The translations under genes were made by a program, and so were the position numbers. DNA of 64,000 nucleotides, from positions 1 through 64,000 of the forward strand of contig JAKOXH010000016.1 in NCBI GenBank assembly GCA_029781135.1, written 5' to 3'. This document shows, one piece after another, positions 16,905 through 24,115 of this stretch (its first letter is position 1; each line of letters starts with the position of its first letter). The notes below the pieces were generated by a model that worked only from the letters and a program-made list of their open reading frames with translations, searched no databases and had not been told where the DNA came from. The DNA is from Planctomycetota bacterium (GTDB taxonomy: Bacteria > Planctomycetota > Planctomycetia > Pirellulales > Lacipirellulaceae).

Positions 16905-18044
16905 ATGGCCAAAGACGACGCATTCAAGAGTAGTTTCATTCACCGCAAGGCTGACCTGGAGGTCGACAAGCTGTTTCGCGCGTGCGTGAAGTTGAAGGCC
17001 AGCGACCTGCACCTGAAGGTGGACAAGGCGCCGATGGTGCGCGTGGACGGCACGTTGCGGCCGATGAATCGCGAGCCGATCAGCGACGAGGAGATGGTGC
17101 GGCTGACGTTCCCGCTGATGAATGAGCGGAATCGCAAGATTTTTGAGAAGGATGGCGGGGCCGACTTTGCCCACACGCTGGATGTCGATGGCACGATGTG
17201 GCGGTTCCGCGTGAACTTGCTGCAGCAGTTGGGGCACGTGGGTTTGGTGGCCCGGCGTGTTAACAGTTTCGTGCCCGACTTCAAAGGCTTGTTTCTTCCG
17301 CAATCGATCGAGAAGTTGTGCCACTATGATCAAGGCATGATCCTGCTGGCCGGCGTCACAGGTTCGGGCAAGAGTACGACGATTGCGTCGATGCTCAACC
17401 TGATCAATCGAACCTACCGCAAACACATTCTCACGCTCGAGGATCCGATTGAATTCGTGTTCACCGAGGACAAGTGCCTGATCAACCAACGCGAGATTGG
17501 CTTGGATGTGGTGGATTTCGAAATCGGCATGAAGCACGCCGTGCGTGAAGACCCCGACGTGATGCTCGTGGGCGAAATGCGCGATAAAGAAACCTTCATG
17601 ACGGCCATTCACGCGGCCGAAACGGGCCACTTGGTGTTCGGGACGATCCATGCCTCGAGTGCCTCGACGACGATTGGTCGTATTCTCGACTTGTTCCCGT
17701 CGGACATGCATTCGGCTCTGCGGAGTGCGATTGCGTTCAACATGAAAGGCATTGTCGCGCAGAAGTTGCTCAAGAAGCTGGGCGGTGGCCGCGTGCCGAC
17801 GGTCGAGATCATGGTCTTCAACACCAACGTGCAGAAGGCCATTCTCGAAGAGAATGATGAGAAGTTGCCGGATATCATCCGGATTGGCAAGCTCGACGGC
17901 ATGCAAGATTTTACGATGAGTCTCAAGCAGTTGGTGGATGATGAGCTCATTGATCGCGAAGTAGCGATGGAAGTGGCGCCGAATCGGGAGGCGCTCAAGA
18001 TGGCACTCAAAGGAATTGAAGTCAAAGATCCTGGGATTATCTGA
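16905..18044 (+). CDS. PilT-like type IV pilus/secretion ATPase
   Basis: The 379-residue protein has the PilT/PilB N-domain (KLKASDLHLKVDKAPMVRVDGTLRPM), Walker A GVTGSGKST, the Asp box LEDPIEFVF, Walker B VMLVGEMRDKETF and the His box GHLVFGTIHASSASTTIGRILDLFP. This is the twitching-motility retraction ATPase family, a hexameric cytoplasmic motor at the inner membrane. All catalytic elements are intact. Its TGA overlaps the ATG of the next gene by one base, implying coupled translation. No pilin or PilB gene is present in the window, so the cellular machine is not identified. Confidence 0.88.
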   Translation: MAKDDAFKSSFIHRKADLEVDKLFRACVKLKASDLHLKVDKAPMVRVDGTLRPMNREPISDEEMVRLTFPLMNERNRKIFEKDGGADFAHTLDVDGTMWRFRVNLLQQLGHVGLVARRVNSFVPDFKGLFLPQSIEKLCHYDQGMILLAGVTGSGKSTTIASMLNLINRTYRKHILTLEDPIEFVFTEDKCLINQREIGLDVVDFEIGMKHAVREDPDVMLVGEMRDKETFMTAIHAAETGHLVFGTIHASSASTTIGRILDLFPSDMHSALRSAIAFNMKGIVAQKLLKKLGGGRVPTVEIMVFNTNVQKAILEENDEKLPDIIRIGKLDGMQDFTMSLKQLVDDELIDREVAMEVAPNREALKMALKGIEVKDPGII

Positions 18045-20002
18045 TGGGGCAGCGACTGGCAGTTTTGGTTTTGGTGCCATGCTTGTGGTTGGCATGGCCT
18101 TCCGCTCGACATGCGCAGGCGCAGCTGCCTGCGCCACCAGCAGCCCCGGGAGCCGGTGGCGGACAAGCGGCGGCTCAGCCCGGCGCGGCGCCGGCGGATG
18201 CCGTCAAAGCCGCCGACGGAATAGGGAAGCCAGCCGAAGGTGCGCCCAAAGGCAATGCCGCGCCAGCCGCGGCGGCCGAGCCGGCACCTGCCCAGCCGGC
18301 ACCCAAGCTTGATAAATACAACGACGCGCATTCAACCCAAATGCGGCAGTTCAAGCGTGGTTTTATTTATTGGCCAAAGCTGCTGGCGATCTTTGTAATT
18401 TACTTGATCTGGGTCTTGTCGGCCGATTGGATCAATCAAGACTCGCAGATATTTAATCTCGGTTACGGCAAATGGAACCCGATCATTTTCTTCCCGTTTT
18501 TCGCGGTCATGCTGCTATTAGTGTTTCCCATTTTGGTGGGATTCGCCAACTTTTGGGTAGCGGTCGGGGTGCTGGCGGTTACTTATTTAGCCACGTACAT
18601 TCCCTACGTGGTCACACATAATGGCGCGGTGCAGTTGCATCAGCGGGTGTTCACGCCCGATTGGTTCCGCTACGAATTCGCCGAGTTGGTGGGCAAGGTT
18701 GGCTGGAAGATTGAACACGAGCGGAAAGCGGAGTACGAGAAAGGCGCCCCGGTCGATTTGATGGCGATTGCGGCGCCGGAGGAGCGTGCCAATCAAGCGA
18801 ATCTCATTGCCGCGCGGCAATCGCCCGGTTACTTGTTCGTGAAAGATCTGATCGCCGACATGGTGGAACGGCGGAGCGACAAGTGCATTCTGGATTACAC
18901 CCAGCAACAGGTCGTCACGCGGCAACACATTGATGGCGTGTGGCACAACGGCGATGCCCGCGAGCGTGAGTCGGCCGATATCATGCTAGCCGTGATGAAG
19001 ACATTGGCGAACCTCAATGCCAGCGAACGTCGCAAGAAGCAGGAAAGCAAATTTGGCGCGAAGTATAAGGAGCACGCCTACGTCTGCCCGATTGCGAGCC
19101 AAGGCGTGCCCACAGGCGAACGAGTGGTGTTGCAGGTGCTGGGCGGTGCCCAGCGAGCGTTTAAGCACTATGACGACTTGGGCATGCGGCCGAAAATGGC
19201 CGAACAATGGGCCGAGTGCATGGCCGCCAATAAGGGCATATTGGTTATCGCCGGCATGCCCGAGGGCGGCGTCACAACGCTGACCGACGTATCGCTCATG
19301 GAGACGGACCGATTGCTGCGAGATTTTGCCTCGATCGAGGAAGTGCATCACCGCGAACGCGAATTGGAGAACATCGAAGTTACCACGTTCGACGCCACCA
19401 AAGGCGAGACACCGGCAACCATTCTGCCCAGCCTGATTCGCAAGTATCCCAACGTATACATCCTGCGTGATTTCAGTAACCCCGAAACTCAGAAGCTGTT
19501 GCTCAATGAAGTTCGTGACGACGAGCGGCTGTTAATTACGAACGTACATGCCAAAAGTGCGCCCGAAGCCTTGTTGCGGATGTTGCAACTCAGGGTGCCG
19601 CAAAAGGACTTCGCCACGTTTGTCACGGCGGTCTTGTGTGTGCGACTGATCCGCAAGCTGTGCGATTCCTGCAAAGTCGCGTATGCACCGGCGCCAGACT
19701 TACTCAAGAAGCTCAATATTTTGGGTAAGGTCGAGGCTTTCTACCGCACGCCGAAGCCAGAGGAGATCGACAAACCTTGTAAGGAATGCGGCGGGCTTGG
19801 TTTCAAGAATCGGACTGCGGTCTTCGAATTGCTGATGGTGGACGATAAGATTCGCGAGATTCTCATCAAGGCTCCCAAGTTGGAACTCCTGACGAAAGCA
19901 GCTCGACTGGCCGGGATGCGACCTTTCCAAGAGGAAGGCTTGGTGTTAGTAGCGAAAGGCATTACATCGTTGCCAGAATTGCAGCGGGTGTTGAAGGAAT
20001 AG
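18044..20002 (+). CDS. Membrane-anchored GspE/PilB-like protein with degenerate Walker A
   Basis: The 652-residue protein starts with a signal-like segment, an Ala/Pro-rich linker (about 27-85) and two or three membrane segments (LLAIFVIYLIWVLSADW; a long hydrophobic run about 145-190). The rest resembles GspE/PilB ATPases: a His box-like LLITNVHAKSAPEALLRML, the zinc-ribbon cysteines CDSC and CKEC, and the C-terminal AFELL-type end. The P-loop position reads AGMPEGGVTTL, with Val in place of the catalytic Lys, and Walker B is replaced by VYILRDFSNPET. It may be a non-hydrolysing partner of the PilT-like ATPase, tethering it to the membrane. This role is inferred from the one-base gene overlap. 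Confidence 0.75.
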   Translation: MGQRLAVLVLVPCLWLAWPSARHAQAQLPAPPAAPGAGGGQAAAQPGAAPADAVKAADGIGKPAEGAPKGNAAPAAAAEPAPAQPAPKLDKYNDAHSTQMRQFKRGFIYWPKLLAIFVIYLIWVLSADWINQDSQIFNLGYGKWNPIIFFPFFAVMLLLVFPILVGFANFWVAVGVLAVTYLATYIPYVVTHNGAVQLHQRVFTPDWFRYEFAELVGKVGWKIEHERKAEYEKGAPVDLMAIAAPEERANQANLIAARQSPGYLFVKDLIADMVERRSDKCILDYTQQQVVTRQHIDGVWHNGDARERESADIMLAVMKTLANLNASERRKKQESKFGAKYKEHAYVCPIASQGVPTGERVVLQVLGGAQRAFKHYDDLGMRPKMAEQWAECMAANKGILVIAGMPEGGVTTLTDVSLMETDRLLRDFASIEEVHHRERELENIEVTTFDATKGETPATILPSLIRKYPNVYILRDFSNPETQKLLLNEVRDDERLLITNVHAKSAPEALLRMLQLRVPQKDFATFVTAVLCVRLIRKLCDSCKVAYAPAPDLLKKLNILGKVEAFYRTPKPEEIDKPCKECGGLGFKNRTAVFELLMVDDKIREILIKAPKLELLTKAARLAGMRPFQEEGLVLVAKGITSLPELQRVLKE

Positions 20003-20318
20003 TTGTTATTGGTTCGCGGTTTGTTGTCCGTTGAGGACGCAAACCGTCAGCGAATTAGCAAGAGTTTTGTCAAACTTCGATACTTGGGGAACGGGCATTC
20101 GAACAGGAGGAAACAGAGGCAACAGAGAAAAGACATTCTCGGTTCCCACTGTTTCCTTCTGTTCAAGAATTCCTTGATGGCGATTCGCGTGGTGGCGGAA
20201 CGTGTGCGTATAACAAAACTTCCGTGTACCTACTTGGCCATGAACAATAACGGACAACGAACAGCGAGCAATCCATCGAATCACGAATAACCGACTACCA
20301 GTTTTTCAAAGTAGAATC
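20003..20318. other. Intergenic stretch with nested inverted repeats
   Basis: No gene is supported. Arms such as GTTGTCCGTT (about 20025) and AACGGACAAC (about 20250) pair across the region, and an inner pair GGAGGAAACAG / CTGTTTCCTTC lies at about 20107 and 20150. The structure looks like a decayed palindromic repeat unit. Confidence 0.5.
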
Positions 20319-20927
20319 ATGACATTTTACGTTTTCTATGCAATCATTTTGTTCGCCGGGTTGGCCATGACGGTCCGTGAAGGGCTGTGGAGCAACACGC
20401 TGACGCTGGTGAATATTTTCATTAGCGGGTTAATGGCGTTCGGCCTGTATTCACCACTGGTCGCCTACCTGGATGAAGAGCAAACCAGCGGCCAACACAC
20501 CTATTGGCTCGATTTCGCGATTCTGTGGGCGATTTTCGCCGTGACGATGTTGGTGTGCCGGACGCTCACGGCCGCGTTTTCCAAAACGCGGATGCGGTTC
20601 AAGCATCCGATTGACCCGGTGGGTGGGCCCTTGGTCGGTTTTTTCGCGGCCTGGGTGTTGGCGGCATTTACCATGGCGACGCTGCACACTTCCCCGATGC
20701 CCAAAGACGCCTTTGGTGGCAATCTGGTCAGCGATAGCAACGTGGATACTGCGTTTTTTCTGACCGCTCCTGACGCCGCTTGGATTCGCTTTGTCGCGAC
20801 GATGTCGGATCCGAACGCATTCGGCTCGACGGGAACCGACCGATTTTCGACGAAGTTCGTAAAAATCTACAGTGAACGTCGCGAGAAATTCGAAAAGGCG
20901 CCATCGATGATCGTCAAGCGGGGCTGA
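20319..20927 (+). CDS. CvpA-like membrane protein
   Basis: The 202-residue product has four hydrophobic segments: FYVFYAIILFAGLAMTV, LTLVNIFISGLMAFGLY, FAILWAIFAVTMLVCRTL and VGGPLVGFFAAWVLAAFTMATL. The spacing, and DPVGGPLVGFF before the last helix, fits the CvpA family (colicin V production-type proteins), which are inner-membrane proteins linked to envelope stress and secretion. The C-terminal 60 residues are polar and probably outside the membrane. The match is by topology and this motif, so it is moderately sure. Confidence 0.65.
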   Translation: MTFYVFYAIILFAGLAMTVREGLWSNTLTLVNIFISGLMAFGLYSPLVAYLDEEQTSGQHTYWLDFAILWAIFAVTMLVCRTLTAAFSKTRMRFKHPIDPVGGPLVGFFAAWVLAAFTMATLHTSPMPKDAFGGNLVSDSNVDTAFFLTAPDAAWIRFVATMSDPNAFGSTGTDRFSTKFVKIYSERREKFEKAPSMIVKRG

Positions 20928-21043
20928 GAACCGACGGCACTGGTTCGCAGTCGCAAATGCTTGGCGACTGGCATCCTTTGCAGGCTCATTCTATAACATT
21001 CTGAAGTGGTAACGGGCAGTCCGTTTTACACTGTGAGTTCACT

Positions 21044-21796
21044 ATGGCTTCTGGTGTGTCGTCTTCTGCTGCATCCTCGGCATTCAACGCGGGCGATGCC
21101 GATCAAGCGGTCGAGTACCGGTCGCTGAGCATTGTGGCCTTGCTGGGGTTGGTACTGGGCGTCCTGTCGCCATTGTACTTTGGCGCGGCGCTGCTCATGC
21201 TCATTCCGATTGCCGGAATCGTGGTTTCGATCTTCGCGTTGTACCGAATTGGCAAGAGCGATGGAGCCTTGGCTGGGCGTTGGGCGGCCTATTGCGGATT
21301 ATTTCTCAGCGCGGCGATGCTCGCGGCGCCCAACGCGCGGGACTACGTAATTGGAACCATGCGTTTGCAGCAGGCCGAGAAGTTCGGCACCGAATGGCTG
21401 GAAATGGTGACGGCAGGAAGAACTAAAGAGGCCTTCCGCTTGACGAACAGTTCGACCGCGGCCGCCGCACCGTCGCTGCCGGGTGAGAAGGCTCCGGCGG
21501 CCGATCCGTACGACACGTTTGTGGCACGTCCGATCGTGAAGGCGTTAACGGCTGCCGGTGCTGAGGCGACGACGCGCTTGTTAAGTACCGAGGGTATTGA
21601 TCGGCAGACCTTTCCACGCGTATTCGTGAATCAACTATTTGAAGTTGTGCCGGGTGCCAAGGCGGGTGGCCCGCCGGTGAAGGTGCGGCTCATCACGGAA
21701 CGCACGCGCGTCGCGAAAGAGGGGCGTTCGCGCTGGATTGTGTGGGCGGTTGAAGACGGCAGCAAACCGGTTTCTGAAGGCAGCGCCAAGCCGTAG
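21044..21796 (+). CDS. Hypothetical inner-membrane protein
   Basis: The 250-residue product has a Ser/Ala-rich start and three closely spaced hydrophobic segments (LSIVALLGLVLGVLSPLYFGAALLMLIPIAGIVVSIFALYRIG, then WAAYCGLFLSAAMLAAP). The first part resembles DUF4190-type membrane hairpins. A soluble 150-residue domain follows with no recognised motif. It lies 116 bases after the CvpA-like gene in the same direction, so the two may be cotranscribed. No function is assigned. Confidence 0.65.
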   Translation: MASGVSSSAASSAFNAGDADQAVEYRSLSIVALLGLVLGVLSPLYFGAALLMLIPIAGIVVSIFALYRIGKSDGALAGRWAAYCGLFLSAAMLAAPNARDYVIGTMRLQQAEKFGTEWLEMVTAGRTKEAFRLTNSSTAAAAPSLPGEKAPAADPYDTFVARPIVKALTAAGAEATTRLLSTEGIDRQTFPRVFVNQLFEVVPGAKAGGPPVKVRLITERTRVAKEGRSRWIVWAVEDGSKPVSEGSAKP

Positions 21797-21898
21797 GTGA
21801 GTCGATCAAGCGGGATTTCGTGGGTTGCCTAATGACGCGGTCGTCGTCTACGATGGCCAGCGCTCGGAACGAAACCTCTCGGCGGACAGGCAACCGGC

Positions 21899-22717
21899 AT
21901 GACTATCGAAACGCAATCTCCGGACGCACCCGCGGAACGGCGTTGGCACCCCTTGGAATCGATCGAACGTCGCGTTCTCGGCGTGCTGGTTGAAAAGGCC
22001 AAGACGACACCCGAGGCCTATCCGCTGTCGGCCAACGCATTGCGGACGGGCTGTAATCAGAAGAACAATCGTGCGCCATTCATGCAGCTCGAGGAAGAGC
22101 AGGTGGAGGAAGCGTGCGAACGGCTGCGCAAGACGGGCGCGATTGCTCAGGTGCAAGGCATGGGCCGTGTCGATCGCTATCGGCATTTGGCGTATGAATG
22201 GTTGGGTGTGAACAAGGTGGAACTCGCCGTAATGGCCGAGCTACTGCTCCGCGGTACGCAAACAGTCGGAGAATTGCGGGGGCGAGCTGCCCGCATGGAG
22301 CCGATCAAGGATTTGGGCGAACTACAGCCGACGCTGGAATCGCTGTTGGCTAAGGGGCTGATCATGTATCTTTCGCCACCGGGGCGGGGGGCGGTCGTCA
22401 CGCACGCGTTGTACCTCGATCGCGAGATGGAGAAGGTTCGCCGCGAGGCGAGGGAATTTCATGCGGAGCAAGGGGTAGGGGAACCTGAACCGGCTGAACC
22501 GCGCTACGCGCCGACTGCGGTGCGACCCGCGGCAACGATCGACGCCGCGGAGACACGGCAGGCGGCTCATGGCAACCTGGCATCGGAAGTCGCGTCCTTG
22601 CGCGGGCAACTCGACGACCTCAAGCAAGAGTTAGCGGCTGCCCGGGCCGAATTCGATTCGACCGCGAGCGAGTTACGCCGAGGCTTGGATGAATTGAACC
22701 GTCAGCTAGGCAATTAG
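21899..22717 (+). CDS. YceH/DUF480 family winged-helix protein
   Basis: The 272-residue protein contains the full YceH (UPF0502) pattern: LESIERRVLGVLVEKAKTTPEAYPLSANALRTGCNQKNNR, then LRKTGAIAQV, MAELLLRGTQTVGELRGRAARM and LAKGLIMYLSPPGRG. These are two winged-helix domains found as a dimer in structures. The function is not established; DNA binding is inferred from the fold. The last 50 residues (SLRGQLDDLKQELAAARAEF and on) form a coiled coil not present in short family members. Confidence 0.92.
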   Translation: MTIETQSPDAPAERRWHPLESIERRVLGVLVEKAKTTPEAYPLSANALRTGCNQKNNRAPFMQLEEEQVEEACERLRKTGAIAQVQGMGRVDRYRHLAYEWLGVNKVELAVMAELLLRGTQTVGELRGRAARMEPIKDLGELQPTLESLLAKGLIMYLSPPGRGAVVTHALYLDREMEKVRREAREFHAEQGVGEPEPAEPRYAPTAVRPAATIDAAETRQAAHGNLASEVASLRGQLDDLKQELAAARAEFDSTASELRRGLDELNRQLGN

Positions 22718-22772
22718 CCCAATCTCGCGCTCCGCTTTGAATGAGGGCCGGGGTGAGGGTAAATTTAGATCG

Positions 22773-23861
22773 ATGCCCTCTCACCACTCACAAGACTCGT
22801 CTGCTCCGCCCGAGTCTCGCGTTCCGCTTGCGCGCCTGGCAGTCGCGGTAGCGATATTCGCGCGGCGCCATTTCTTGTGGCTGCTCATTGCCTGCTATGT
22901 ACTGGCGGTGATCTTTCCGGGGCCGGGCATTGCGGTACGCGGTTGGTCGTGGTCGTCGCTCCATTTCGCGAACATCCCGCTGGCTTCATTGGTTTTATTG
23001 GCGGTGATGTTATTCGTGGCGGCGATGTTAGCCGATTTGGAGCAGGCACGAATCGTCTTTCGGCAACCGCTCGTGGTGCTGTTGGCGCTGGTGGCCGCAT
23101 GGCTGGGGCCTGCGCTGTTGACCTTGGCGGTTGGAAGGCTGCTGCCAGTTCGCATGGGGGGTACGGCGACGGCCGGTCTGTTGGTGAGCTTTGCGCTCGT
23201 TGCCTCGATGCCGGTTGCCAATTCGTCAGTCGGCTGGACGCAAAGTGCCGGGGGAAACTTAGGACTTTCGCTGGCGCTGGTGGTCGTCAGCATCTTGTTC
23301 AGCCCTTGGATTACGCCCCATTTAGTGAGCTTACTGGGAATGTCGCTCGGTGAAAGTCGGCAGCAGTGTGAGCTCTTGGTCAATCAATTCTCGGGATCGT
23401 TCTTCATTGTGTGGGTGATTCTGCCGACGGCCGCTGGCTTTGCCGTTCGCCGGATCTTGTCGGCGGCGAATATCGAAGCCGCGCGACCGATGCTGATGCT
23501 GGTTAGCGCGACGGCCCTGCTCATTTTGAACTACATCAACTCGGTTCTAGCCCTGCCCAAGGCGTCTGGATCACCGGTTTCGGTAGTCGTCGTGACGACC
23601 ATTTTGGCGACAAGTCTAGCGGCCATCGGCATTGTGCTCGGCTGGGCGATTGCTCGGCTGTTCCAGCTACCGAGTGAAACGCGGACGGCCTTGATGTTCG
23701 GCCTGAGCATGAAGCACACCGGCTTGGCACTGATATTGGCTGGTGCGGTGCTTAGTCATGAGCCGCTCGCGATCCTGTTGATTGTGCTGGCGACCTTGAT
23801 GCAGCACGTGCTGGCGGGCGCGGTACAGTGGTGGCTCAACCGCGGTTTAGCCACACCGTAG
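22773..23861 (+). CDS. Bile acid:sodium symporter (BASS) family transporter
   Basis: The 362-residue protein has nine to ten hydrophobic segments. SFALVASMPVANSSVGWTQSAGGNLGLSLALVVVSILFSPW matches the BASS-family signature in which the crossing helices form the Na+ sites (PVANSSVGWT, GGN). A second half has SMKHTGLALILAGAVLSH, the matching inverted repeat. Members carry organic anions such as pantoate, pyruvate or bile acids with Na+; the substrate here is unknown. ATG 22773 is preferred to an in-frame TTG at 22737, since the intervening codons lie in a GGGTGAGGG-type repeat. A composite palindromic repeat follows downstream. Confidence 0.85.
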   Translation: MPSHHSQDSSAPPESRVPLARLAVAVAIFARRHFLWLLIACYVLAVIFPGPGIAVRGWSWSSLHFANIPLASLVLLAVMLFVAAMLADLEQARIVFRQPLVVLLALVAAWLGPALLTLAVGRLLPVRMGGTATAGLLVSFALVASMPVANSSVGWTQSAGGNLGLSLALVVVSILFSPWITPHLVSLLGMSLGESRQQCELLVNQFSGSFFIVWVILPTAAGFAVRRILSAANIEAARPMLMLVSATALLILNYINSVLALPKASGSPVSVVVVTTILATSLAAIGIVLGWAIARLFQLPSETRTALMFGLSMKHTGLALILAGAVLSHEPLAILLIVLATLMQHVLAGAVQWWLNRGLATP

Positions 23862-23945
23862 GACGGACATTCCTGTCCGTCCATCTGCCTTTGTTTACGA
23901 TAAACATTTCTTTTGACGGACGGGAATGTCTGTCCTGCGGTGCAA

Positions 23946-24034
23946 GTGTGCCATACCCACGGCTCAGCGTGGGCATGGACATGCGGTATTCACGAGCGCC
24001 AGCATGGCCACTCCGAGCAGTGGCCATGGCACCC
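23946..24034. repeat. Composite cloverleaf-like palindromic element, copy 2 (inverted)
   Basis: This has the same components as at 10065-10145 in reverse order: a CCCAC/GTGGG hairpin, then ATGGCCACT/AGTGGCCAT, enclosed by GTGTGCC/GGCACCC. It is flanked on both sides (23862-23940 and 24080-24110) by GGACGGACATTCCTGTCCGTCC-like palindromes. Confidence 0.8.
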
Positions 24035-24115
24035 AAGCGTTCCCTGGCAGCGCACTTCTCAGTATATGGATGATTGTTTACGGATGGATAGGAATGTCCG
24101 TCCTACCGACCGCGT

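Noticed and set aside
16884-18137. 417-codon minus-strand open frame opposite the PilT-like gene
   Set aside because: It is exactly antisense to a fully recognised ATPase; its residues are His/Arg/Val-rich without any domain, a typical shadow in GC-rich DNA.
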